DNA of 64,000 bases. Source: Rhodamnia argentea (lineage: Eukaryota; Streptophyta; Magnoliopsida; Myrtales; Myrtaceae). How positions within the stretch are numbered: position 1 is the stretch's first letter; every line of letters starts with the position of its first letter. Shown here in pieces: positions 1-11,882 of the stretch. The notes beneath the pieces were generated by a model. It saw only the letters and a list, made by a program, of their open reading frames with translations. It had not been told where the DNA came from and did not search any database. The stretch is from the NCBI RefSeq assembly GCF_020921035.1, contig NC_063155.1, positions 9,161,001-9,225,000 of the forward strand. The letters run 5' to 3'. A program made the position numbers and the translations under genes.

Positions 1-95
1 CATCCTGAATGACAAAAAGTCTCGCATAGGGTTACCAATTAGGTAACACTTTATTGATGGACAAGGGAACCAGCAACACAGTGACCGGGCAATAC

Positions 96-3000
96 CTGGA
101 CATTCGAGAAAACTGTTGGCTTAACAAAGAAACCTTTGGAGCCCAATCTCTCGCCTCCACATTCAAGAGTCGCATTGCCATCTATGCCAGCTCTTATGTA
201 CCTAAGCACCTTCTCGAATTGCTCCACATCAATCTAGGAGATATGACATCACGAGGTCATAACAGCTTCAATCGAAAGCTCTAAGCACAAACTCTGATGT
301 AATTATGACAGACTGTATCGAAACAGCAAAGCTGCAGCAAGCTTTCAGGTCATATACTAACTGAGAGGTTTGAAAGGGTTCGTACCTGAGGACCTTGTTC
401 GATACCCTCCTTGAAAGGATCACCGACACTACGTTTCAGTGCCCGAGCTTTTGCCTTCTCTACGAACTCGTCATACACTCGTTCATGTACATATGTACGA
501 GACCCAGCACAGCAGCATTGCCCCTGTTTATATATCCCTTCATTCATTCATCTATGGCAACTTCATTTTCATCCCATCTAACTGTCACAATACTAAGATC
601 AGACGGACCTGATTAAAGAAAAGAGCAAAGTGTGCAAGCTCCACGGCTTTATCAACATCAGCATCTTCACAGACTATGAAAGGCGACTTGCCTCCTAGTT
701 CCAACGTCACAGGCTTCAGATTGCTCCTTGCAGCCAATTCCAGGACAACCTTGCCAGTTTCGGTCGATCCAGTGAAGGCAAGCTGCATGGCAGAACACAA
801 GTTTTTTGGCCTTAAAAGGTGCATATGCCCAAGCTCGGAGTATTCATTTTGCTTTCTCAAAATTACGAAATGAAGCTAGATGATGTGCTATCATGGAGCC
901 TAGATGGGCTGACATTCTTGGATGAGAATCTTTTCAAGCTACGTAGCTGCTATAAATTCATACCAGTCCATAAAAAAAATGCCAATCTACTATGGATTGA
1001 AGTTAAACATTTCAGCTTTATGAAGCAAGTAGGCATAAGATCTCAGAAAGAACTCGCGATATTCGTATTTCCATTAGGAGAAAGAGGTGATTTGCTAAAA
1101 GCCATTGTGAAGGAATAGGCTGTCTTTCTCATCTAGAATCCTTTGATCACTTCCTTCTAGAGTACAATGCTTACGTTCATGGAATGGGCAGGTGGACAAT
1201 ATTCATGGGGATTAGTAGAAAAGAAGGTTTGGATGCCCGTGATATCCAATAAAAAGTAGGATGCTTCGCCTTAAATCAGAATACCACGAAAAGGATTATT
1301 TTTATGCCATCATTCGAAAGAGGGGTTTTTTTTCTTTCTTTCACTGTGTTGCACAAGAATCCTGAAACATATCGTAGAAAAGGAGAACTTGCATGTTAAA
1401 GATCATTGAGCGCTCCAGCATTACATCGACACTGCGGCATATCCATTCCTCATATTTTCTTCAAATTATAATACCTTAACTCATTATACCAAGTACTCGT
1501 AAAATTTGCTTATATATTTGAATTTTCTTTTTCAGATTACCAAGCAATCCCAGATAGTAATTTCAGTGGATTGGTCTAATATACCTTGTCTACATCCATA
1601 TGGCTTGCAAGAGCTGCACCAGCTGTAGGACCATAGCCAGAAACAACATTTAGAACACCAGGAGGAAGTCCAGCCTATCACAAACACAATCACTTCAGTA
1701 AAGTAAGAATGAACCTTGGCAAATGAGAGCTCTCTTGTGCGAGTAAGAGCTCCTTGTATAATTTGAAAGGTAATTAAAACAGTCTGTTTGTTTGGCTTTC
1801 TGCAAGAGTTACATCCTCGTTTTTCAAAGTTAAGATACACTGATTATCTTTCCACCTATACTGTAAGAGCTAGGCATTTTCTTTTGCCAATCGGACCAAG
1901 ACTTGACCTGAATCCACGCTCACTGCTTTAAAAATTTGGACTACAAAGACACAATGCACCAATAAACTAAATCGGCTGTGACATACTCATTTGCGGAGGA
2001 TTCATCTAGCAGCTAAACCCAGACTGAGTCTGGACTAATATCTAAAGTGTCTCAAGATACCAGCTCTCAACTAAATTTTCTGTGTAGTCTGATAAAGAGT
2101 GGCAATGGCCATGCAGACCTCAGAGACTTATGAGTTGTAAACAGAAAAAGTTCCAATCAAAATGTATATTAATATCGAAATAGGCTCAGCCCAAGTCTGG
2201 ACAAATTATGCCTCAGTGTCTTGAGAGAGAGAGAGAGAGAGAGACCTCATGGAAGAGTTTTGCAGCATACAGTGCCGTCAAAGGTGTTTGTTCTGCAGTC
2301 TTTAGGACAATTGTGTTACCACATGCCAATGCCGGTCCAACTTTCCAAGCGAACATGATAAGAGGAAAGTTCCACGGAATGATCTGCCCAGCAACACCAA
2401 TTGGTTCATGCAATGTTTGCACATGGTGATTTCCATCGGCCGGGACTGTCAGCCCATGGATTTTATCGGCCCAACCTACAATAGTAGAAGAAGAATCAGA
2501 AACATTGACAAGACAGGCTAGTCAATGGTAATGGCGTAGAAAGAACGCATCATTCCTTACCAGCATAATACCGAAAGAGACGCGCCAGCATCGGCAATTC
2601 AGATCTGGCAGACTGCTCATAAGGCTTTCCACAATTCCATGTCTCCAGAGCTGCAAGCTCGTCGTTATGCTTTTCAACCAAATCGGCGAATCGCAGCAGT
2701 ATTTTCGATCGTTCCTGGAGGCAACCGCAGGTACACCATCAAAACATGTATCAACTCAAGATGTAACAGCTGATGGATGTAATAGATGGAAAATCATGGC
2801 TGTGAATTTTTCAATCTCACGTAAGGAGTCATCTTTGGCCACGGTCCTTCATCGAAAGCCTTGCGAGCGGCCGCCACAGCACGGTCAATATCTTCAGCAT
2901 CGCCCTCGGCAACATGAGCAAGGACATCCCCAGTACGAGGATCATACGTCGGGAAAGTTCTTCCTGAGATAGAATCAACTTTCAGATCTATGTCGAAACA

Positions 3001-3811
3001 GCTACATGCAGGAATCCTATCTGCGAACAACAAACCAAGCAATTGAAGCTAACGCCCATTACTTTCCAATTAGTGTTACTTACCTGACGCCGCATCCAGG
3101 AAGCGCCCATTAATCAGATGCTGCGTGTAACTTACTTGGACGGGCGGAGCAATCAGCTCTTCGACTGCAGCTGCAGTGCTGTAGTTGCTGGTGCTACTTC
3201 CCAGACAATGGTTTCTCCCTAATCATACAAAAGAACCAACAAGCAAGCAGAACTCATCACATGAGAAATGAATACGAAGAAAAAACTGAGTATAGTGGAA
3301 ATAAGAAGGAGAGAGAATTGAAGCTAATGGCATTTACATAACAATTTGATCAAGAGCAGATAAAAGACGATTACTGCTCAAACCATGTTAAAATTGCTCC
3401 AAAAGCTAAACTCTTTAGAGAACAACACAAGTCTCAGTTAACATCAAATCCTTAACAGAATCCATTTCTTGGAACCGAAATCTCACAAATCTCCAGGCCA
3501 ATTTGGGTCCGTGGGACCACTTATTACAGTTCTTTCTTCCAATTTATGCAGTCCCCAATCAAGAAACAACATCAGAATCTACGAAGCCAAGAGTGGAATC
3601 AGACTAGACGTTCGTCATCTACCTTGTGCGCCATGCAGGGTGAGAAAGGAAAGGACCGGACAGTCATAGGTTTCAGAAACTAATTCCTACTGAACCCTTT
3701 CTTTGAAGTGCCTTGCTAAAACTCAGTAATGAGAAGGTGGTCACCTGAAGAGAGAAGCCGCGAAGCAGAGAGTGAACGAGTGAGCAAGGACGACAACCTG
3801 CGAGCAGCCAT
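96..3811 (-). CDS. ALDH2B: Mitochondrial aldehyde dehydrogenase, ALDH2B type (3' end outside window)
   Basis: Oxidises acetaldehyde and other aldehydes to acids with NAD+, in the mitochondrial matrix. Nine exons join in frame: 3745-3811, 3084-3218, 2821-2963, 2561-2714, 2246-2475, 1585-1674, 609-782, 386-523 and 96-233, giving 423 residues. The family is about 530 long, so roughly 110 C-terminal residues lie beyond position 1. The start was chosen because exon 1 encodes [18 protein letters not shown], an arginine/serine-rich mitochondrial presequence followed by a GT donor. Catalytic residues are present: the general base Glu in LELGGKSP (about E301) and the nucleophilic Cys in GQCCCAGSR (about C335). 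The donor after the fifth exon is GTCTCT, running into a CT repeat. It is divergent from anything upstream and shares the minus strand with the channel gene at 5752. Family assignment is secure; choosing between the 2B4 and 2B7 paralogues is not. Confidence 0.93.
2223..2244. repeat. (GA)11 microsatellite at an ALDH splice donor
   Basis: Eleven GA units on the plus strand. On the gene strand this is a CT run that begins two bases into the intron, so the 5' splice site reads GAG/GTCTCTCTCT. Length variation here would change the sequence directly next to the donor. Confidence 0.95.
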
Positions 3812-5751
3812 GGCTCACTCTGCAAAACAGAGTAAACTGTATAGGTTTCCCGTTTCGGATGCAAAAGGGAAAAAGGACAGTTTCTTCCTTATTAACAGAG
3901 AGCAGGAGCATCTACCACACACGTTCTTATCTCGTCTCGAGACCACCTTTTCCCCTCGAGACTGGGATAGCCTTCGTCATCAGGACTCTCTGCATGAAAG
4001 TCCAAAACCCAAAAAGGCAAGACGGGTCAGAGACAAGAAACTTGGACACCGAATAGACCTGAAGAGCGCTCTCTCTCTCTCCCTCACGTGGCGTTTAGTG
4101 TATCGTGGCTTCGAAAGGTGGCGGGCGAGAGAGACGGAGACTATCGCTTCCTCGCAAGAAAGCACACTAAATTACGTTTTCCAATCGAACAACAAGAATG
4201 TCGAGCGACATCATCCACAATTCAAAACTACCCAGCACTTCATCTCTGTGAAAATCCACGCACGGACGCGGACAAAACGACAAGTGAAGATCGGGGAGGG
4301 GCACGGAGGTATGGTAGTAATTAGCAAAATTGCTGCTCATGCAACCAGTGGTCTGGTCTCCTTCCTATACAAGTCAAAAACAACTTGTGAAGGTCCATAA
4401 CACGAGCGAATCCCATTCATAACTTAGTCATGGCACGGTCACCACCTACAAAAAGTTGGCACCTAGTTCATATCGCCATGTCGATCGACGTAAGAATCTC
4501 GATTTATCCCCTTTCTTCCACTTTTTATGTTCCTCCGTATCGACGGAACGAATAGCCGTTTATTTGATCGGATCGAGGGGATGAATTCGGACGACACAAC
4601 GGGTGTAGTTCAAAGACGCCGGCCCTGCTGATAGAACGAGCCGGGGTCTGTGGAGGAACAAAGTCAAAATGTTGAGAAACTAAAATATTGTTTGTCCTGT
4701 AAAAAGAAAAGGCAATGAAGTAGAAGAGGAGGAGGAAGACAGTAGACTTGAAGAGCATGGAAATCGGGCGAGGCGAGGAAGATGCTCGAACTGAGTATTA
4801 TACCACCTTTTGCTTTCGAGTTTTTGGTGGTTAGAAATCGGGATGAGCCCTTTTCGAGGAGAAGCACAAGCACTGAGCAAGCCCCATCTTTAGGGACTTG
4901 AAGCGGGAGGGAGGGTCCATGTTGAGATGGCGAAATTGGGAAAGAGACCTTCTCGATTGTTTTGATCGTTGTTTAGATTGTATAATTTGCTCATTAAGCG
5001 GGAGGCATTGCATTTCGGACAAAAGTGTGTATCAGCACATTACTGTTTTAACGGGGAACATGTCTGCGGAAGTTTAATCGTGTGGCTAAATACTCGTCCA
5101 TCTCGATCTAGTAGAACCTGGTGGAAATCGTGAGAAAACTATTGACTTGCACAACAAATAAGCATATGATTGTTGACTCTTTTAGTTGAGTAATTAAGTG
5201 TTTCTTTTGGATGCGACGCATTTTCTGTTACAATGTCTCACCTTGGCGTGCCCGCCGCCACCCTATGAGCGGAGTTTAATCGGTGCACATGGATGCGATG
5301 GTTTGTATGGATCGTAGGGATTAATTTAAGCGAGCGAGGTCAAATGCCCCGTCATAAATAGCAAATAATAACCGATTTGAACGGTGGAACTAGAGGAATT
5401 GGATCGTACGTCCTTATCAAAAGCCAATTCCAGTGACTTTAGGAGAGCGTCCCATGCATTAGGCAACGGTAACGTAGCCATAGAAATATTCATAGTTAGC
5501 GATATCAAGCATGTTTAGTGATCCTTTTCCAAATCTGAAGAACTTTAAACGCCAGTGGTTAAGATAACATATACACGTTTTGAGTCAACTCTTTTAAGGA
5601 TCAAGTAAGGAAGGACAAGCTGAAATCGGTAACTTGAGCAAACTGGTTTTGCCTGATCTATAGTACCGCGAATTGGCCGCTTGTGGAGGGCGAGGACCAG
5701 GCAAGGTGGTGCAATTACGGCTGTTGTGTGATGATAGTAGGCAATACAAAG
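3812..5751. other. Intergenic: ALDH upstream region and channel-gene downstream region
   Basis: No gene recognised. The part next to 3811 should hold the ALDH leader and promoter; a short CT run and a CACGTGG G-box-like site lie near 4068-4091. The end near 5700 should be the 3'UTR of the channel gene. The open frames here are short and resemble nothing known to me. Confidence 0.5.
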
Positions 5752-8700
5752 TTAACTCTCTCCGAGGTCTCTGGAAAAATCAGGCTCGTCGGGTTTAAAC
5801 AGTTTGGGCATCTTCAGTTCTTGAGGATCCAGTATAGTGACCTTCTGGTTGGCCCCTCTTTTCGTGTTGGCAGCGAATTTGGAAGCCAGTATTGTAGCTC
5901 CAAGGTGTTGAGTGCCGGCCACATTGTCAGTCAACTGACTTAACTCCTCGTCGCCATCAGAGCTCTCGTGTCCATACTCACTCTCATTGTCCGCTCCATT
6001 CATGTAATAGGCGTCCTCGTATCTGGCCAACTCCATCGCTAGCTTTCTCTTCTTGAATCTTCTCCAAGCGACTTGGATATAGCACGCCCCCCAGGTCCTC
6101 CACTGGTGGGAGTAATACCTGAAAGCGTTTTTACATCACAATCAATCTCAGTTTAAATTTTTTGGAACACGCAAGAACGTGGAAAAGTTTGTACATCTTC
6201 GAAGCAAGTGACTCATTTCTCCAGTCGAATATCTCACAGAAAAAATATGGATACCTGAAAGCATGTTGGAGTTTCTTGCTGTGGAGGCGCTTAAATTGGG
6301 TAGAGACAAACTTCAGGTCCTCGGCTCTCAGCGCAAATGCCTCCACTTCAGTGAGGGTTTTAACTGTTCGAGTTGAGGATGGTAGGTTGAGGTTCGAAGT
6401 AGGCACCAATGCCCAAGTGAGCAGTTCCTCACCACAAAAGTCACCAGCTCCAAGGGTGATTGAGTTGAAGAACCCTACTCTCCCACCGTCTGTGGTGCTG
6501 CTCTCTACTTCGCCCCTTATGATGAAAAGCATCTCATTCACCGGATCGCCCTCTCGGACGATGAATGTGTCCTTAGTATGCAAGGATGAGACTAGGCGTT
6601 CACATATAGCATCTAAGAGCTGATGATCCATTTGTGCAAAGAAAGGGACCTAGATAGGAAAATAAAACAATTCAGATTTGCTCAAGTTGGTTTATGTCTT
6701 CAGAAGGATGAGAATGGATAAATTACTCCAAGCACCAAATTGTTTCCGTTAAACAAAATCTAGATCCTAATGCTCCTGCTTTTGTTGGAAGTAGAGAACC
6801 AGATCACTTATTCTCCAACATATATGTTAAACTACGTTGAACAGTATTATGAACAGGCAACCGTCTTGAATTCACTAAAGGTAGCTGATCCCATCATGAA
6901 GGTCCTCCAGAAGCAAATGAGGATGCAATTCCCAACAGTCAATTTTCCCGTAGCACATCCAAATCAGAATTCAGAAAGCAGAAAGCTATACTTTTCTTTT
7001 TGAGAACAGTGCCTTCAGGTACTGCCTCATCACCAAGAAGACGGCAACCCTTAGTCTTACTGTGTTTCAATTTTCAAATAGCTGTATGCTTTAACTACAC
7101 TACAATTAAACCTTTGTATGTACTTGGCTGGAAAGGAAAAACAGGAATAACTTGCCATCTATATGTGTTACCTATAAGATGCTACTCTAGATATCATTTG
7201 CATAAAGTTAATGTACTGGACTTGGTGGTAAAATACAAAACATTCCAGCAGTATGATAGAAGTTCTGGCAAACCATGATAAAACACTGACTCTTAAAATA
7301 TTTTTCCTCAAATAACTTATGCTTTCAAATGTTAAATGAAATGACTGAGATATATTACCCGGCGAACAAGGGCTAGACAAAGATGCCTTTGAATTTGGCG
7401 TCGAAGATCAAGAGGTAAGGATTGTAAAATGGTTTCCTCGTTGACACCTCTAGTGGCAAGCCATTTGTACTGAACAAACCGGCGGACACGTTCTTGCAAT
7501 TCTGGAGGCAGTTGACGATGCCGCATCCACTCCTCTGTATCTCTCCGTTTAATTCTCCATTCTTCAAGTCTTACCGTTGAAGATTGCAAATATGTCTTTA
7601 GAAAAAAAAATTTTTCAAGAAAGAGACTACTGTAAGCAGCGGGCAAATCTCAACACTAATTCATACATGCCAATGAGACTGTCAGGAAAATGACGGTGAC
7701 CATTAAGTTACTGGTTAAACACCATGCTTCCCTCACTGGGCTACAAAGCTTCCACAACTCTCTGGAGCTTTTATAAATAATTGGTGTCACAAGTTTTAAA
7801 CAGCTAAAGATAAAACTCCACAAGAGCACAGCACTGCAGCAAGAAAAATGATAACATATCTTTACATACAAGATATTCTATCATATGATATTGGAAAACC
7901 TGATTCAACATTAGCCGTTAATAAGCAAGACAATGAACTGGGAAAACACTCCTATAAATACTCCCTCCTTTCAATTAGTATCTACATTTATATCTGGGAC
8001 TTCTCAGCTCTAGAAGTACCAAAGACGAATATGCTTAACCATAGTTATTTTCATTAGAAAGGAAAGCTAATGAAAAAGGCTATAATCTATAGTTTGCACC
8101 TGCATGACAGCTCATCTGCTTAAGGATATGTCGCCATGTACTGATTGCTAAGTCTATGACTCCAGAGATGCCAAACCCAAGAAGCAAGAGACTTTTTTTT
8201 GGGTCGAAAGAAGCAAGAGACTTGAAAGGCAGAAAAGATAAAAAATCAGTGTTTCTGCTATGTTGGCACCACAATGAAAGTGGCCCAACTGATTTAAAAA
8301 CTAAAAACTGATGCACTGGAACTCAGTCCGTGGCACAGTACAGGTTAAGCAGCTTTGACCATCACATTACAAACGAAATACATAACAAATACAAGAAAGG
8401 CACAAACCTGCATGTTTCCGATGAAATGCGAGAAGAAAATCAAACCCGCAATGCAGATAAATATGGAGAATAAATTTTCACCACTAAGAGTGGTAGTCAT
8501 CAAACTCTGCCCATATGAACTGCCAGTGAGAAAAACACTATGAGTACAAGAAAGGACCTGGCACATCACCTATACCGCATTTGTAAAGACTGGGACTACC
8601 AAACTCCATAGGCCAAAAATTAACAAGAAAGACTGCAATACAATGTCCAGCATATAAACGTTCCCTCAAATCCTAGACACGTGTGTGTACACACACACAC

Positions 8701-10970
8701 ACAGAGATTTAATTAACCGTCAGAACAATAGTTGTGCACTGGGAGAGAATATTCAGATGAGGTCTCATTTTGAGTCAAGAAAACCTTCCTCTGAAATGCA
8801 CTGTAAAAGTAAATTGCATCCATGTCATTCAAACATATATTATATTGTTGGCCAACAAAACCTATATAAAATTCACTTGGCTGATGAGCATACTCAAACT
8901 GCATTGACATAACCAAGCACATTGCACCCCAAAAGCTAAAACGAAATCATCCCATGAGCTCAGCAGCACAGCAATAATCTGTTTATGGATGGTCGACTCA
9001 TAAGTCACATCTAGCCACCCAATTACGTGAATTTTGTAAAGCAAAATTAGTGACTGCATACCTCAAGTTCCGCAAACCCCACCAGAGACAGTAGAAGTAT
9101 TTCTCGATAAAATCTGCCGAAGCTACTTCATTTGTGAAAGCACTAGCAAATATTCCAAACTGAAGATGGAAGTCATCTTTGAAAGCATCACAATTGGCCA
9201 ACACCCGAGTGGAATTCAACCACAACTTGCGTTGAGGGTCATCTAAGGTGGTACAATCAAAAAACCGCTGTTTACAAGGTGGAGAATGGGTGTTGTTCAT
9301 TTCCTTCTCACATTCTATCCTCCAGCATGAATTCAGCCTCTGAATGGACCATAAATACCATACTGATCCTATAACCTGTACCAGAGAGTGGGACAACTAT
9401 GACCAAAACTGCGCTTACATGACAAAATTTAAAAGCAATAAAAATATGCACGCATCCACTTCTGCAGCAACATAACACAAAGTAGTAAAAAGATGCTTAC
9501 ATGACTAGCTAGTGTGCAGAGAACGAGATTGTATGCTGCCCCTGTCCAGGCAGTCTTGGCTATCACCCCAGTTGTTTTCACAATCCGTCTATGCAGCGGG
9601 AAAATGAGGAAAAATCGAGGAAAATATTGAACGAGAACAATAAGAGAGATCGTGTGGTTGGCATGAACAGCTGTAGGATTTTGTATTGCTGGGATAATGA
9701 ACCAAATAAATATCTGCCAAAGGGAAAAACATCAATGGCCGTACATAGACATATTACAGAAAACACATCGTTTGCCTGTCCTGAGAATTGTGTAAGGTGG
9801 CAGTTAAGCAGAATTTCAGCAGACAAACATGTTAATTTGAAATTACAAAGGAAGATCCGAGTCTACAGAAGTAGAAAGACATGTCATTGAGCAAAAGCGA
9901 TATAACCATCCAATCTACAAAGAGTCAGGTGTATGGCAAGTCAGAGGTGAGACAAGAATATCCGAATGAACAGTCTAGATACGAAGACACGCTTCAAACT
10001 ACTGGCTAACATTCCTTAAGCTTTTGAAATAATCAAGTTCAAAGTCAGGTTTAAGTCATGCGATATCAAAACACAACTTCCGTCTCCAAGTAATAGCGTA
10101 AACTTTGTGAATATTTTAGTTCCATACTTACTGACACTGACACAGGTGTATGTTCATCTTCATGCTATGTAAAGCCCTAGTTACAACACCTCTTCTTTCC
10201 CATTGAGCCAAGCGAAAACACTCTGCTGAAGAGAACTTCATTCGTAATTCTTTCAAGATCCCACCTCAATCCGCATTTTGTAGCCATACTCCCGCGACCT
10301 GTTACTTCATTTTCTCATAAGCTTAATCTGAATTGCAACAGTACATTTCAACCATTCTTCATTTGCGAAACCTTCAGACATGTAACTACTGAAATAGAAC
10401 TTGAAAAAACGACTCCAACGACGAACTAATGAACTTCTGTCGAACATATCACCCCCTAGGTGAGCACTCTTCCCAACGCAAACGATTCAAACAGAAAATT
10501 CCGTTTAAAATCACGCTGACCTGGGGAAGAGGAAGCGTCGCGGCGAGATCGATGACGAAATCCGTCCTCAAGTACCGAATCGCGATCTCCCTGGCGTCCA
10601 TGACCAGCTCGCCCCTCCCGAAGACCCGGGAGTTCGGAGCGATGAACGCGGTCCTGAACTTCAGAACCATGTGCATCAGGTAGAACAAGTCAGCGATGGT
10701 GCGGAGGAAGGTGATGATCGCGCCGAAGCCGAAGTCGATCTTGACGCAGGCGGGGCCGCCGACGAGGGGGACGAAGAAGTAGAGCGGGTCGATGAAGAGG
10801 GCGATGAGGCAGGAGACGAGGAAGACGTGGTTCCATCGCGCGACGAACTCGCTCCCGGGGTCCAGGGTCTGGTACCACCAGGGGATCTTGCGGCGGAGCG
10901 AGAAGGACTTGGGGAATTGGCGAGGGAACCGGGACGAGGCGGCCGAGAAGTGGACGTGGCGGCGATGCAT
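5752..10970 (-). CDS. CNGC16: Cyclic nucleotide-gated ion channel, group III, CNGC16-like
   Basis: Plasma-membrane cation (Ca2+-permeable) channel subunit regulated by cyclic nucleotides and calmodulin. Seven exons: 10521-10970, 9501-9713, 9062-9375, 8408-8519, 7359-7595, 6255-6649 and 5752-6118, giving 695 residues, close to the usual 700. Exon 1 carries LDPGSEFVARWNH and S1 with FIDPLYFFVP, then S2-S4 and RVFGRGELVMD. Exon 3 carries the cysteine-rich turret (CWRIECEKEMNNTHSPPC) and the pore helix YFYCLWWGLRNL. The filter SSYGQS (about 326-331) spans the exon 3/4 splice. Exon 6 is the cyclic-nucleotide-binding domain with GDFCGEELLTWAL. Exon 7 starts with the IQ motif IQVAWRRFKKRK and ends with LKMPKLFKPDEPDFS. 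The turret and tail match CNGC16 better than CNGC18, from memory. Arabidopsis CNGC16 is known from pollen heat-stress work. Exon 1 is far richer in GC than the rest. Confidence 0.93.
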
Positions 10971-11026
10971 GGTCTTCTCCCATGGCGATGAGGGAGACTG
11001 TTGGTATATCGGTTGGAGAAGAAGGC

Positions 11027-11036
<10 letters not shown>

Positions 11037-11072
<36 letters not shown>
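11037..11072. repeat. (GA)18 microsatellite in the channel-gene leader
   Basis: Uninterrupted GA run about 65 bases upstream of the channel start codon. On the gene strand it is a CT-rich leader tract, common in plant 5'UTRs and core promoters. Confidence 0.97.
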
Positions 11073-11076
<4 letters not shown>

Positions 11077-11239
11077 CGCAGAGCCGGAGGTGTTGCAGGA
11101 GCGCGCGAAAATGGATGAGGAAGAAGAGAGAAGATTGAATGGGAGTCGTACTGGTTAATTTGGGCCCACGAGGCCTCTTTTGGGCCTTTGTCGGGCCTCA
11201 TGCCCGAACCCACTCTGAGCCCACTCATCTCATATATTT

Positions 11240-11816
11240 GGGAAATTTTCAAACAAAATCCCAAGTTCTCTTATTTTATCAAATAAAAGCCTGAAGTAAT
11301 TTTTATTTCAAATAAGAGTCCGAAATTGCATCATTGTCTTAAATAAGGGCCTCAAATGGCCATAACTATTTCAAATAAGAGCCTCACTTCGCCGACCAGC
11401 TAAATGTACCAGTCAATCGAGGGTATTTTCGTCAAACTATAATTTTAACCTAATTTTTAGTTAAATTAAAAAAAATAAAATAGGAAAAAATACATGTGGG
11501 AGGGCTGCAGAAGCCTCCCGCCTGTGTTTCTTATTTTTTTCACTTTTAGTTTTTTTTTTAACTTTTGAAAAAAGGAAAAAACAAATAATAAAATAATAAA
11601 GTACTAAATGATCAAAATACCCCTACTAACTAGTGAGTCATGCTATTTTTTTTAGATTTATAAGATACTTCATGCCTTTATTTAAAATAATATTCACTCC
11701 ATGCCCTTATTTGAGGCAATAAGGGCACTTCATGCCCTTTTTTTAAAATAAGATCAACTTCGGACCCTTTTTTGAGAAAATGAAGACATTGCGGGACATT
11801 TTTTGAGATTTTCCCC
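11240..11816. mobile_element. Foldback element with mirrored subterminal repeats (copy 1)
   Basis: The ends are inverted copies: GGGAAATTTTC at the left and the complement of GATTTTCCCC at the right. Inside each end is an array of degenerate 30-40-bp units around CAAATAAGAGCCTGAAG (left) and its complement (right, for example CTTCATGCCCTTATTTGAGG). The middle is AT-rich and non-coding. No clear target duplication was found. The design suggests a non-autonomous Mutator-like or other foldback DNA transposon; the superfamily is an inference. Confidence 0.7.
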
Positions 11817-11882
11817 ATCTGTTTTCTATTTTCATGGACCAATCCTAGATTTTTCCTTTTTTAATTTCATTTCAACGATTTT

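Noticed and set aside
3729-4400. 223-codon plus-strand ORF
   Set aside because: It overlaps ALDH exon 1 in antisense and the ALDH promoter, has no recognisable domain and has low-complexity Arg/Ser/Glu content.
10671-11118. Plus-strand ORFs and a second minus-strand frame over channel exon 1
   Set aside because: They are shadows caused by high GC (few stop codons); their Asp/Glu/Gly- or Pro/Arg-rich translations look like nothing known.
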